The notes under the pieces: model-generated
The model's input: the letters and a program-made list of their open reading frames with translations, nothing else
The model's database searches: none
What the model was told of the DNA's origin: nothing
In this document: positions 34,539 through 43,372 of the stretch, piece after piece
How the letters are laid out: each line of letters opens with the position of its first letter
Position numbering within the stretch: position 1 is the first letter of the stretch
Position numbers and translations under genes: made by a program
From: Lutibacter sp.
GTDB taxonomy: Bacteria > Bacteroidota > Bacteroidia > Flavobacteriales > Flavobacteriaceae
Direction of reading: 5' to 3'
Assembly: GCA_030694935.1 (NCBI GenBank)
Contig: JAUYUA010000066.1
Location: forward strand, 1 to 56,807
DNA: 56,807 nt

Positions 34539-35810
34539 TTACATTCCGGTAGTTTCAAAAAACTCTTTTTCAATGGCTTCCCTATGATCAGGATGCGCTA
34601 TTTTCACCAACTCTTTTACCCTTTGTTTAATGGTTTTTCCGTATAAATTGGCAACGCCATATTCTGTGACAATATATTGAACATGGGCTCTGGTGGTTAC
34701 CACTCCGGCACCTTTATTCAGAAAAGGAACAATTCTGCTAATGCCTTTTTCAGTCATTGAAGGGATGGCAATAATGGCTTTTCCGCCATCGCTTAAACTT
34801 GCGCCTCTAATAAAATCCATTTGTCCGCCAACGCCCGAATACAGTCTTGTTCCAATAGAATCGGCGCAAACTTGTCCGGTTAAATCAACCTGAATTGCTG
34901 AATTAATCGAGATCATTTTAGGGTTTTGCCTAATCACGGAAACATCATTTACATAATTGCAAGACCGCAATTCAACAAACGGATTGTCATCAACATAATC
35001 GTACAAACGTTTAGAGCCCATTAAAAATGTGGCCAAAGCCCTTCCTGCATTTACGCCTTTATAATTTCCGTTAATGACATCTTTTAAAATCAAATCAATC
35101 ACGCCATCGGAAAACATTTCGGTGTGCAAACCTAAATCCTTGTGATTTCCCAATTTGTGCAAAACCGCATTTGGAATGCTTCCAATGCCCATTTGCAAAG
35201 TGCTTCTGTCCTCAATCAATTCAGCAATAAATCCGCCTATTTTATCTTCAATAGGCGTTGGTTCTGCCAAAGAATGCTGATGAATGGGTAAATTTACTTC
35301 AACAAAAGTATCCAGTTCGGAAATATGTATTATACCTTCGCCGTGAACGCGCGGCATTTGCTCGTTTATTTGTGCAATTACGTGCTTTGCATTGTCTATA
35401 ACCGCCAAAATGGCTTCCAAGGAAACACCAAGAGAACAATATCCGTGCTTATCTGGCGGGGAAACCTGAATCAGGGCTACATCAACAGGAAGAATATTTC
35501 GTTTAAATAAATTGGGAACCTCGCTTAAAAATACTGGCGTATAAGAACCGTTTCCGGCTTTAAGGGTATGACGAACATTTGCGCCTATAAACAGTGAATT
35601 AACGTGAAAACTGTCTTTGTGTTTTGGGTCGGCATAAGGTGCTTCTCCTTCGGTATGCAAGTGACAAACTTCTACGCCACGAAGTTCTTCATGACGGGCA
35701 GACATGGCGTTTATCAATTCTTGTGGCGCCGCGGCTGCCGCTTGAATATATACACGGTCGTGTGATTTTATTACTTTTACAGCTTCTGCTGCGCTAACGG
35801 CTTTATACAT
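34539..35810 (-). CDS. Acetyl-CoA hydrolase/CoA-transferase family protein
   Basis: The protein belongs to the 4-hydroxybutyrate/butyryl/acetyl CoA-transferase group, which exchanges CoA between carboxylic acids through an enzyme-bound glutamyl thioester. Conserved blocks include VYIQAAAAAPQEL, LHTEMFSDGV (with the likely catalytic glutamate), GVGGQMDFIRGA and YGVANL. The frame extends to 35846, but the -7 motif at 35835-35842 shows that translation must start later; I chose ATG 35810 (423 residues, MYKAVSAAEAV); 35816 is possible. Confidence 0.9.
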   Translation of the reverse strand: MYKAVSAAEAVKVIKSHDRVYIQAAAAAPQELINAMSARHEELRGVEVCHLHTEGEAPYADPKHKDSFHVNSLFIGANVRHTLKAGNGSYTPVFLSEVPNLFKRNILPVDVALIQVSPPDKHGYCSLGVSLEAILAVIDNAKHVIAQINEQMPRVHGEGIIHISELDTFVEVNLPIHQHSLAEPTPIEDKIGGFIAELIEDRSTLQMGIGSIPNAVLHKLGNHKDLGLHTEMFSDGVIDLILKDVINGNYKGVNAGRALATFLMGSKRLYDYVDDNPFVELRSCNYVNDVSVIRQNPKMISINSAIQVDLTGQVCADSIGTRLYSGVGGQMDFIRGASLSDGGKAIIAIPSMTEKGISRIVPFLNKGAGVVTTRAHVQYIVTEYGVANLYGKTIKQRVKELVKIAHPDHREAIEKEFFETTGM

Positions 35811-35834
35811 AAACATACCTCGAATAATTTTCGC

Positions 35835-35842
35835 CAAATGTA
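35835..35842 (-). promoter_or_regulatory. -7 promoter element of the CoA-transferase gene
   Basis: The minus strand reads TACATTTG, matching TAnnTTTG, 24 bases before ATG 35810. It lies within the longer open frame and so decides the start. Confidence 0.6.
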
Positions 35843-35945
35843 CCATGATTTTTAGGCAAAAAAACTGTTTTAAATCAGTTTTTGGACTATTTTTTGATGC
35901 AGGGTATTTTCAGAAAAACCAAGCCTGAAAATTATTTTTTTGAAG

Positions 35946-35953
35946 TACCTTTG
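35946..35953 (+). promoter_or_regulatory. -7 promoter element of map
   Basis: TACCTTTG followed by CAC is a textbook Bacteroidota -7 element, 20 bases before the ATG at 35974. Confidence 0.65.
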
Positions 35954-35973
35954 CACCATAAATTTATGATAGA

Positions 35974-36777
35974 ATGATAAAACTAAAAACGAGAGCGGAA
36001 ATTGAACTGATGCGTGAAAGCGCCCTGATTGTCTCAAAAACATTGGGGATTTTGGCGAAAGAAGTAAAACCGGGCGTTACCACGTTATATTTAGATAAAT
36101 TGGCTGAGGAGTTTATAAGAGACCAAGGCGCAATTCCGGGTTTTTTGGGATTGTACGATTTTCCCAACACCTTGTGCATGAGCCCGAACGCCCAAATTGT
36201 CCACGGTATTCCAAACGATAAACCTTTGCTGGAAGGCGATATTATTTCTATAGATTGCGGTGCCTTAAAAAACGGTTTTTACGGTGATCACGCCTATACT
36301 TTTGAAGTTGGCGAAGTTGCTGAGGAAACAAAAAAGCTTTTGAAAATCACCAAAGAAAGCCTGTATATGGGAATTAGGGAGTTTAAGGCTGGCAACAGAG
36401 TGGGTGATGTTGGTTATGCAATTCAATCTTATTGTGAAAAACACGGTTATGGAATTGTTCGTGAATTGGTAGGCCACGGATTGGGTAAATCAATGCACGA
36501 AGATCCTGAAATGCCAAATTATGGTTTTAGGGGAAGGGGAAAGAAATTTACGGAAGGAATGGTGGTTGCCATTGAACCGATGGTGAATTTGGGAACGCAT
36601 CAAATTAACCAATTGAAAGATGGTTGGACCATTTTAACAAAAGACGGCAAACCAAGCGCGCATTTTGAGCACGATGTTGCCATTATAAACGGAAAACCAG
36701 AGTTGCTTTCAACATTTAGCTATATTTATGAGGCTTTAGGCATTGAAAGTGATGAAGAAAAAGAGTTCAGACAATAA
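35974..36777 (+). CDS. map: Methionine aminopeptidase, type I
   Basis: Map removes the first methionine from new proteins. The metal site is complete: the two aspartates in IDCGALKNGFYGDHAYTF, the histidine in VGHGLGKSMHEDP, and the glutamates in AIEPMV and HFEHDV. The length of 267 is normal for the short form. It leads a three-gene operon with the cupin and methyltransferase genes. Confidence 0.96.
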   Translation: MIKLKTRAEIELMRESALIVSKTLGILAKEVKPGVTTLYLDKLAEEFIRDQGAIPGFLGLYDFPNTLCMSPNAQIVHGIPNDKPLLEGDIISIDCGALKNGFYGDHAYTFEVGEVAEETKKLLKITKESLYMGIREFKAGNRVGDVGYAIQSYCEKHGYGIVRELVGHGLGKSMHEDPEMPNYGFRGRGKKFTEGMVVAIEPMVNLGTHQINQLKDGWTILTKDGKPSAHFEHDVAIINGKPELLSTFSYIYEALGIESDEEKEFRQ

Positions 36778-36795
36778 ACAATAAACAATAAAAAG

Positions 36796-37113
36796 ATGAT
36801 TCAGGAAATTTCTAACATTGAACAAAAAGAAATCATAAAAGGTTTTAACGGACGCTTTTTTCACACAAATAGTTTCACCATTGCTTTTTGGGAGATTGAA
36901 GAAGGTGCTATTTTACCTGAACATTCGCATATTCACGAGCAATCCACCCAAGTGATTGAAGGAAAATTAGAATTGCTGATTGACGGTGTTACTACAGTTT
37001 TAGAACCCGGAATGATTGCCAATATTCCTTCAAATGTGATCCATAGCGGAAAGGCATTGACAAATTGCAAAGTAACCGACGTGTTTTCTCCAACAAGGGA
37101 AGACTATAAATAA
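36796..37113 (+). CDS. Small cupin-domain protein
   Basis: The 105-residue protein is one cupin barrel. Motif 1 is visible in LPEHSHIHEQSTQVIEGKLEL, with three histidines that could bind metal, and motif 2 in PGMIANIPSNVIHSG. The function cannot be told. It starts 18 bases after map (the gap is an ACAATAA repeat) and its stop is directly followed by the GTG of the methyltransferase gene. Confidence 0.9.
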   Translation: MIQEISNIEQKEIIKGFNGRFFHTNSFTIAFWEIEEGAILPEHSHIHEQSTQVIEGKLELLIDGVTTVLEPGMIANIPSNVIHSGKALTNCKVTDVFSPTREDYK

Positions 37114-37878
37114 GTGGAAAAATTATTCAAATTCATACTCAATAAAATACCGCGTCCCATACTCATAAAAGTGAGTTATTGGGTGAGTCCGTTCTTGGCA
37201 ATCTACTTAAAAGGAACGCGATTTACAGATCCAATCGACCATAAAAGTTTCAGCAAATTTTTGCCTTACGGCTACGGAAATCAGCGAAAAAACGCTCTTG
37301 CTCCTGGCACGCTTTCTTTGGAACGCCACCGATTGCTTTGGCTGTATTTAAAAAACGAAACCGATTTTTTTACGGCTCCCAAAAAAGTATTGCACATTGC
37401 GCCCGAACAATGCTTTTTAAAAAGGTTTAAAAATATGAATAACTTAGATTATTTAACAGCCGATTTATATTCACCAATTGCCGACGTAAAAGCGGATATC
37501 ACAAATTTACCTTTTGAAGAAAACACTTTCGAGATTGTTTTTTGCAATCACGTGTTGGAGCATATTGAAGATGACAAAAAAGCAATGAGCGAATTATACA
37601 GGGTTTTAAAACCTGGAGGAATGGGCATTTTTCAAATTCCGCAGGATTTAAGTAGGGAAAAAACCTATGAAGATTTTTCAATAACCAACCCTGAAGAGCG
37701 CACCAAACATTTTGGACAATACGACCATGTTCGTGTATACGGGAAAGATTATTTCGACCGTTTAAGGGCAGTTGGTTTTAAAGTTGAAGAAGTTGATTAT
37801 TCCAAAAAAATCTCTTTAGAACTCATTGAAAAATACTGTTTAACGAAAGGTGAAATTTTGCCTGTTTGCACAAAATAA
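37114..37878 (+). CDS. Class I SAM-dependent methyltransferase
   Basis: The 254-residue protein has a Methyltransf_11 core. The SAM-binding strand is VLHIAPEQ, an unusual form of motif I where glycines are missing, followed by LTADLYSP, FCNHVLEHIEDD and LKPGGMGIFQIP. The start is GTG directly after the cupin stop (TAAGTG), so translation is probably coupled. Homologues are widespread in Bacteroidota; the substrate is unknown. Confidence 0.88.
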   Translation: MEKLFKFILNKIPRPILIKVSYWVSPFLAIYLKGTRFTDPIDHKSFSKFLPYGYGNQRKNALAPGTLSLERHRLLWLYLKNETDFFTAPKKVLHIAPEQCFLKRFKNMNNLDYLTADLYSPIADVKADITNLPFEENTFEIVFCNHVLEHIEDDKKAMSELYRVLKPGGMGIFQIPQDLSREKTYEDFSITNPEERTKHFGQYDHVRVYGKDYFDRLRAVGFKVEEVDYSKKISLELIEKYCLTKGEILPVCTK

Positions 37879-37899
37879 AAGATTCTGAATTTATTTTAA

Positions 37900-38022
37900 G
37901 AAAAAATTTAATGCGGAAACAGTTTTTCTTTGTGTAACTCATTGATTCTCCGTGAAACTTTGTGCAACAGAAATTACACTAAGAAACACTGGGAAAATAC
38001 GCAAAGCCCCACAAAGTTGAAT
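37900..38022. repeat. Degenerate CACAAAG-type intergenic repeat
   Basis: Between the methyltransferase gene and apbE, words such as TTTGTGTAACTC, CCGTGAAACTTTGTG, AAGAAACACTGGG and GCAAAGCCCCACAAAG recall the AACCGCAAAG elements elsewhere in the window. It is old or a different subtype; no clear stem could be drawn. Confidence 0.4.
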
Positions 38023-38111
38023 GTCTATGAAATTTTTGGAAAAACCTGTTTTTATTTCAAGATTCAATGATGTTTTCCATTTTTCATTAAATCTATTTTG
38101 AACAAAATAAA

Positions 38112-39098
38112 TTACTTATCGAAATTGGCCGATTTATAAGTCTGCATTTCTCCTTTTTCATCAACATAAATCAGAAACGCTTTTAATTCGGGATGGTTTT
38201 TTAAAAATGCTGTTGATTTCTCAAATCCCATTTCCATAAAAGCCGTGGCATAACCGTCAACATCCGCGCAATCCGATTTTGAAATCACCGATGCGCTCAA
38301 TAAATTGCTTTCTTTCGCATATCCAGTTTTCGGATTTATGGTGTGCACATATTTTGTGCCGTCTTCCTTCACCTTAAATTTTCTGTAATTCCCAGACGTG
38401 GCAATGGATTCGTCTTTAAGGTCAATCACGGTTGCAAAAGAACGGGTTCCATCTGTATTCGGATTTTCAATCGCTATTTTCCATGGCAGTCCTTTTTCAT
38501 TTTGGCCTCTTGCCCTAATTTCGCCGCCAATTTCAACCATATAATTTGCAACGCCGTTTTTTTCGAACATTCTGCTAAGCATATCAACCAAATAACCTTT
38601 GGCGATGGCATTAAAATCCAAATAAATTTCCGGGTATAATTTTTTTATTTTTCGATTTTCAAGTTTTACTTTATCAAAACCCACAAATTTTAAAAGTTCG
38701 GTAACTTTTAGGGAATCCATATTTTCAATTGGTTTTTCCGGTCCAAATCCCCAGGCATTCACCAAAATACCAACAGTTGGGTCGAAAGCACCATCGGTTT
38801 CTCTGTAAATTCTTTCTGATTTTATGAAAACCTCCTGTAAATTGGCATCAGCAGTAATAGTGGTGTCTCCTTTATTTATTTTTGAAAGATCTGAAGTTGG
38901 AATATAAGTGGAAGCCGATTTATTGATTGCCGCTATTAAGCTGTCAATTTTAAATTCGTAATTGTTGTTGCCAGCAGCTAAATAACGAACTGTAAATGTG
39001 GTACCTATAGCGTCTCCTTCTATGATGTTTAAATTGTTTTTCGGGCTTTCGCAAGACAAAAACAACAATAAAAATGCCGCAAACAGACAATTTTTCAT
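38112..39098 (-). CDS. apbE: FAD:protein FMN transferase
   Basis: ApbE attaches FMN through a phosphodiester bond to threonine in target proteins outside the membrane. The 328-residue protein has a lipoprotein signal (MKNCLFAAFLLLFLSC, C16), the FAD-binding and metal-site blocks DFNAIAKGYLVD, YMVEIGGEIRARG and KYVHTINPKTG. NqrB and NqrC, encoded about 4 kb further on, are the standard substrates and both keep the acceptor threonine. It has its own promoter and is not part of the nqr operon. Confidence 0.94.
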   Translation of the reverse strand: MKNCLFAAFLLLFLSCESPKNNLNIIEGDAIGTTFTVRYLAAGNNNYEFKIDSLIAAINKSASTYIPTSDLSKINKGDTTITADANLQEVFIKSERIYRETDGAFDPTVGILVNAWGFGPEKPIENMDSLKVTELLKFVGFDKVKLENRKIKKLYPEIYLDFNAIAKGYLVDMLSRMFEKNGVANYMVEIGGEIRARGQNEKGLPWKIAIENPNTDGTRSFATVIDLKDESIATSGNYRKFKVKEDGTKYVHTINPKTGYAKESNLLSASVISKSDCADVDGYATAFMEMGFEKSTAFLKNHPELKAFLIYVDEKGEMQTYKSANFDK

Positions 39099-39136
39099 GA
39101 TTTTAGCTGTTATTAAATTAGTAATAGAATTTGAAG

Positions 39137-39144
39137 CAAATATA
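39137..39144 (-). promoter_or_regulatory. -7 promoter element of apbE
   Basis: The minus strand reads TATATTTG, matching TAnnTTTG, 38 bases before the ATG at 39098. Confidence 0.55.
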
Positions 39145-39212
39145 AAGGTTTATTTTTTCTTAAAAATATCATAAAATTGATTAAAATTAAAGAAATTAAA
39201 CGTTGTTTTAGC

Positions 39213-39220
39213 TATTTTTG
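39213..39220 (+). promoter_or_regulatory. -7 promoter element of the OmpA-type gene
   Basis: TATTTTTG matches TAnnTTTG and ends 25 bases before the ATG at 39246. Confidence 0.6.
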
Positions 39221-39245
39221 TTACTCACTAAAAACAGGATAAATT

Positions 39246-40085
39246 ATGAAGAAAATTGGAATTTTGATGCTTATGGCATCTCTTTTTTTAAGCTCTTGTG
39301 TTTCGCAAAAGAAATACACTGAATTAGAAAAGAATTATAACAAGACAAGTTCAGAATTGGTTGACACAAAAGCCGATTTGATGAAATGCAGAATTGAAAG
39401 CGAAAGCCGATTGAATGCTTTAAACCAACAAGTAGCTGATTTAAGAAAAGACAAAGAAAAAACATTGGAATATGTTGAAAATTTAACAGTATTGTCTAAG
39501 TCAGCTTCTGATAATATTAAGGAAACTTTAACCCAAATGGGTAAGAAAGACCAATATATTCAGTATATCCAAAAAGCGATTACCCAGAGAGATTCTATGA
39601 ATTTAGCTTTAGGATTTAAATTGAAAAGTGTGTTGAAAGATGGATTCACCGATGAAGACATTCAAGTAAATGTTGAAAAAACTGTGGTTTACATTTCAAT
39701 TGCCGACAGATTGTTGTTTAAAAGCGGTAGCCACGTGATTTCAAATGATGCAAAACGCGTATTGAAAAAAGTTGCTGATGTGATTGGTGCACAACCAGAA
39801 TTAGAAGTGATGGTTGAAGGTTATACAGACAATATGCCTATCAGTACTTCGGATATGAAAGACAACTGGGATTTAAGCGTTAAACGTTCCACTTCTGTAA
39901 TCAGGGTTTTACAAAACGACTTTAATATTGAACCAAGTCGTTTGGTTGCTGCTGGAAGAAGTGAGTATATGCCTTTAGCTACCAATTCAACGGTTGAAGG
40001 AAGATCTAAAAACAGAAGAACACGCATAGTTTTAATGCCTAAATTAGATCAGTTTTTCAAATTACTGGAAAGTAAAGTTGAGTAA
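39246..40085 (+). CDS. OmpA-family lipoprotein
   Basis: The 279-residue protein has a lipoprotein signal (LSSC, C18), a coiled coil (about 22-80) and an OmpA peptidoglycan-binding domain (about 150-270). The domain shows the core VEGYTDNMP, with the aspartate for diaminopimelate binding, the NWDLSVKRSTSVIRVL helix and GRSKNRRTRIV. It would tie the outer membrane to the wall. A terminator follows it directly. Confidence 0.93.
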   Translation: MKKIGILMLMASLFLSSCVSQKKYTELEKNYNKTSSELVDTKADLMKCRIESESRLNALNQQVADLRKDKEKTLEYVENLTVLSKSASDNIKETLTQMGKKDQYIQYIQKAITQRDSMNLALGFKLKSVLKDGFTDEDIQVNVEKTVVYISIADRLLFKSGSHVISNDAKRVLKKVADVIGAQPELEVMVEGYTDNMPISTSDMKDNWDLSVKRSTSVIRVLQNDFNIEPSRLVAAGRSEYMPLATNSTVEGRSKNRRTRIVLMPKLDQFFKLLESKVE

Positions 40086-40107
40086 TTAAAATATGATTTT
40101 TTATTGT

Positions 40108-40137
40108 AAAAAGCACGCCAATGGCGTGCTTTTTTTG
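40108..40137. terminator. Bidirectional terminator after the OmpA-type gene
   Basis: AAAAAGCACGCC (40108-40119) and GGCGTGCTTTTTT pair through a tiny loop, followed by T; the stem also serves the convergent gene ending at 40159. Confidence 0.88.
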
Positions 40138-40158
40138 TTAGATATTGTATGACGGGAA

Positions 40159-40536
40159 TTAGTTTAGTTCTACATCCAAAAGTTGCAAACCTTCATATTG
40201 CAGCAGATATTCTTCATTTAGATATGGCGCCAAGTCTTTATTGGAAGCGTTGCCCAATCCCACATTCGCAAACAGTACTTTGGCTTTGTTTTTTTGTGCG
40301 TGAAGTTTAATGGTTTCCATCCAAATAACATTATAAGGAATGTGGTATTCCGAAATGCCAACCACTTTTACCACCACAAAATAGCGAACATTGTTTTTAT
40401 CGACACAAACAAATTGCGGGTTCTTTTTTAATTGGCTGTTAATGGCAATAAATTCATATCCTTTTGCTTCCAAATCTTTGCCTACGATGTTCATCGCTAA
40501 ATTATGTAATTCTTGTTTTGTAAGTGGTTTGCTCAT
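40159..40536 (-). CDS. Small protein with degenerate YraN/PD-(D/E)xK-like layout
   Basis: The 125-residue soluble protein lies downstream of nqrF but behind a terminator and with its own -7 motif. I know homologues at this place in other Flavobacteriia, sometimes mislabelled as NqrF. The stretch GKDLEAKGYEFIAINS, then VDKNNVRYFVVVKV follows the order of YraN-type nuclease folds (GyxIlxxN, EIDlI, FVEVK), but the acidic residues are replaced (QFVC at 41-44, VVVK at 54-57), so it is probably not a nuclease. Function unknown. Confidence 0.75.
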   Translation of the reverse strand: MSKPLTKQELHNLAMNIVGKDLEAKGYEFIAINSQLKKNPQFVCVDKNNVRYFVVVKVVGISEYHIPYNVIWMETIKLHAQKNKAKVLFANVGLGNASNKDLAPYLNEEYLLQYEGLQLLDVELN

Positions 40537-40554
40537 TTTTAAAAGGTATTATAT

Positions 40555-40583
40555 AAAAAAATCCGACACAAAGGTATCGGATT
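40555..40583 (-). terminator. Intrinsic terminator of the nqr operon
   Basis: On the minus strand AATCCGA and TCGGATT pair around a ten-base loop and a run of seven T follows. The loop contains the -7 motif of the next gene. Confidence 0.8.
40569..40576 (-). promoter_or_regulatory. -7 promoter element inside the terminator loop
   Basis: The minus strand reads TACCTTTG, matching TAnnTTTG. It lies in the loop of the nqr terminator, 32 bases before the ATG at 40536. Confidence 0.5.
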
Positions 40584-40608
40584 GGTTTATTATTTTTAAT
40601 ACTGTTGA

Positions 40609-41922
40609 TTATCCTCCAAAGTCATCAAATCTTATATTTTCATCAGCCAAACCAAAATCTTCGCCCATTTTTTGAACAGCCTGGTTCATTAACGGTGGTC
40701 CGCAGAAATACAGCTCAAGATCTTCAGGAGATTCGTGTTTTGATAAATATTCATTAATTACGGCATTGTGCACAAAACCAGTAAATCCGTCCCCTTCAGT
40801 GTCGTTTATATCTTTTTTGTTTACCCAATTATCAATTGGTAAAGGTTCAGAAAGCACCAAGAAAAACTTAAAATTAGGAAATTCCTTCTCAAGTTTACGG
40901 AAGTGATCTGTATAAAACAATTCACGTTTTGATCTGCCTCCATACCAATAAGTCACTTTTCTGCCTGTTTTTAAGGTTTTGAATAGGTGGTATAAATGAG
41001 AACGCATTGGAGCCATTCCTGCACCACCGCCCACGTATAACATTTCAGAATCAGATTCATTGATGAAAAACTCACCATAAGGACCGGAAATAATTACTTT
41101 GTCGCCGGCTTTACGAGAGAAAATATAGGAAGAGGCAACACCTGGGTTTACATTCATCCAGCCATTTTTAGCCCTGTCAAAAGGCGGAGTGGCGATACGC
41201 ACATTCAACATAATTTCTTTTCCTTCAGCAGGAAAGGAAGCCATAGAGTAAGCACGTTCAACAGTTTCTTTATTCACCATTTTTAAAGACCATAAAGCAA
41301 ATTTATCCCATTCTTCTTTAAATTTGTCAGGAGTATCGTGTTCTTCAGGATGTGCTGTAATATCAATGTCTGAAAAATTAACTTCGCAAGGAGGAATTTC
41401 AATTTGAATATAACCACCCGCTTTGTAACCCATATCTTCAGGAATTTCCACAACAAATTCTTTAATGAAAGAAGCCACGTTATAATTTCTTACAACGGTA
41501 CCATTGAATTTTTTGATACCGAACACTTCTTCAGGAATGCTGATGTCCATATTCTGCTTAACTTTCACCTGACAAGCCAAACGAACGCCATCTTTTAATT
41601 CTTTACGACTAAAGTGAGGTGTTTCTGTTGGCAAAGCTTCTCCGCCGCCAGAATGTACGTGACATTCACATTGAAGGCAAGTTCCGCCTCCACCGCAGGC
41701 AGATGGCAAAAATATTTTCTCATTTCCTAAAGTTGTCAACAAGGAAGCCCCTGATGAAACTTCAATTTCCTTTTCGCCGTTGATTCTAATTTTTACAGGA
41801 CCCGAAGGTGATAATTTTTGTTTAACATACAATAATATCGCCACCAATAAAAGTGTGATAATTAAAAAAGCTATTACTGCTGCTAAAACTGTGTTTACGG
41901 TACTTGCTGCTAATATAATCAT
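40609..41922 (-). CDS. nqrF: Na+-translocating NADH:quinone reductase subunit F
   Basis: NqrF is the NADH-oxidising entry of the Na+ pump. The 437-residue protein has an N-terminal membrane helix (about 11-33), a [2Fe-2S] ferredoxin domain with C76, C82, C85 and C117 (CGGGGTCLQC), a FAD domain (RAYSMASFP) and a NADH-binding domain (GGGAGMAPMRSH). All residues expected for electron transfer are present. Its start overlaps the stop of nqrE by one base, and a terminator follows. Confidence 0.97.
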   Translation of the reverse strand: MIILAASTVNTVLAAVIAFLIITLLLVAILLYVKQKLSPSGPVKIRINGEKEIEVSSGASLLTTLGNEKIFLPSACGGGGTCLQCECHVHSGGGEALPTETPHFSRKELKDGVRLACQVKVKQNMDISIPEEVFGIKKFNGTVVRNYNVASFIKEFVVEIPEDMGYKAGGYIQIEIPPCEVNFSDIDITAHPEEHDTPDKFKEEWDKFALWSLKMVNKETVERAYSMASFPAEGKEIMLNVRIATPPFDRAKNGWMNVNPGVASSYIFSRKAGDKVIISGPYGEFFINESDSEMLYVGGGAGMAPMRSHLYHLFKTLKTGRKVTYWYGGRSKRELFYTDHFRKLEKEFPNFKFFLVLSEPLPIDNWVNKKDINDTEGDGFTGFVHNAVINEYLSKHESPEDLELYFCGPPLMNQAVQKMGEDFGLADENIRFDDFGG

Positions 41923-42644
41923 TATTCTGTAATTTCTTTTTCGTTGTTGGCTATGTCAATAGCTTCTTTTGTAATCTCAACTTGTTTAACAACAGCTGTT
42001 TGCTCTGTAGGTACTTTCTCTTCATCGCCTCCTGTCAGCATTCCTCCAAAACTCATAAAACCTATGGCCATTAAACCTGTAATGATAAAAGTAATTCCCA
42101 AACCCCTTAAAGGTGGCGGAACATTTGAATATCTAATTTTTTCTCGAATTGCGGCGATAGCCAAAATGGCTAAAAACCAACCAATTCCAGAGCTGACCCC
42201 ATAGTTAAATGCCAATCCCAATGTTTGGATTTCACGCGATTGCATAAATAATGAACCTCCTAAAATAGCGCAGTTTACGGCTATTAACGGCAAAAAGATA
42301 CCCAAGGAATTGTACAATGCCGGAGAAAATTTCTCAACAATGATTTCAACCAATTGTACCATTGTTGCAATGGTTGCAATAAACATAATAAAAGATAAGA
42401 AGCTTAAATCGTATTGTGCATATTCTGGCCCTAACCACGCCAAAGCACCATCTTTTAATAAATAAACATCCAATAACCAGTTTAAAGGAACCGTTATTGC
42501 CATTACAAATATAACGGCCGCTCCTAATCCAACGGCGGTGGCTACTTTTTTAGATACAGCAAGGTAAGAGCACATTCCCAGGAATGTTGCAAACACCATA
42601 TTATCTATAAATATTGCCTTAAAAAATAATTCTATATGTTCCAT
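41922..42644 (-). CDS. nqrE: Na+-translocating NADH:quinone reductase subunit E
   Basis: This integral membrane subunit (240 residues, six spans) helps to carry electrons via an iron site and to form the Na+ path. The core matches NqrE ([20 protein letters not shown], with the conserved CS pair). It is about 40 residues longer than the classical 198-residue form owing to a charged C-terminal tail after the last span (about 205-240). A 77-base gap with a short tandem repeat separates it from nqrD. Confidence 0.96.
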   Translation of the reverse strand: MEHIELFFKAIFIDNMVFATFLGMCSYLAVSKKVATAVGLGAAVIFVMAITVPLNWLLDVYLLKDGALAWLGPEYAQYDLSFLSFIMFIATIATMVQLVEIIVEKFSPALYNSLGIFLPLIAVNCAILGGSLFMQSREIQTLGLAFNYGVSSGIGWFLAILAIAAIREKIRYSNVPPPLRGLGITFIITGLMAIGFMSFGGMLTGGDEEKVPTEQTAVVKQVEITKEAIDIANNEKEITE

Positions 42645-42650
42645 ATATTT

Positions 42651-42677
42651 CAGTTTTTCAGTTTTCAGTTTTCAGTC
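42651..42677. repeat. TTTTCAG short tandem repeat between nqrD and nqrE
   Basis: CAGTTTTTCAGTTTTCAGTTTTCAG contains four copies of a near-7-base word in the only sizeable gap of the nqr operon. Repeats of this kind change length easily. Confidence 0.6.
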
Positions 42678-42721
42678 TCAGTAATTTATAATTACATTGA
42701 TTTGATTGCTGCCAACTAATT

Positions 42722-43369
42722 TTAATTGTGTTCGATTAATGCTATATTTCTTGCACGTTGCACCCAAATTATAATTCCTATGGTAATTAATGCCATTGGA
42801 GCTAACAGCATAAATCCGTTATTTTCATACCCAAAAGCATAAACGCCTGTTTTCTCAATAGAATCACCTAAGACTTTGTAACCTAATAAAGTCCCAGAGC
42901 CTAACAATTCCCTGAAGAAAGCGACTATAACCAATATTATTCCATAACCGGCAGAGTTTCCAATACCGTCCAGAAATGATCTCCAAGGCCCATTTGCAAG
43001 AGCAAATGCTTCAAAACGACCCATAATGATACAGTTGGTGATAATTAGCCCCACAAAAACTGATAATTGTTTTGACAATTCATAAGCAAAAGCTTTCAAT
43101 ATTTGGTCAACAATAATTACCAACGCAGCTGCAATTACCAGCTGAACAATAATTCTAATTTTTGATGGAATAACATTTCGTAATAATGAAATTACTACAT
43201 TTCCCATGGCCAAAACAAACATTACAGATATGGCCATAACAATAGAAGCGTTCAATTGAGCTGTAATTGCCAATGCTGAACAAATTCCAAGTACTTGAAT
43301 CGTAATTGGGTTATTGTCAGCCAATGGATCTGTTATTAATTTTGCATCTTTTTTTGATAAAAGTCCCAT
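42722..43369 (-). CDS. nqrD: Na+-translocating NADH:quinone reductase subunit D
   Basis: NqrD is a six-span membrane subunit that pairs with NqrE around the membrane iron centre. The 215-residue protein has the conserved [16 protein letters not shown] segment (with the cysteine that binds iron in this pair of subunits) and [13 protein letters not shown]. It starts three bases after the nqrC stop. Confidence 0.96.
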   Translation of the reverse strand: MGLLSKKDAKLITDPLADNNPITIQVLGICSALAITAQLNASIVMAISVMFVLAMGNVVISLLRNVIPSKIRIIVQLVIAAALVIIVDQILKAFAYELSKQLSVFVGLIITNCIIMGRFEAFALANGPWRSFLDGIGNSAGYGIILVIVAFFRELLGSGTLLGYKVLGDSIEKTGVYAFGYENNGFMLLAPMALITIGIIIWVQRARNIALIEHN

Positions 43370-43372
43370 AAA

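Noticed and set aside
38112-39098. apbE as a member of the nqr operon
   Set aside because: An OmpA gene on the other strand, a terminator and another gene lie between; the link is functional and not transcriptional.
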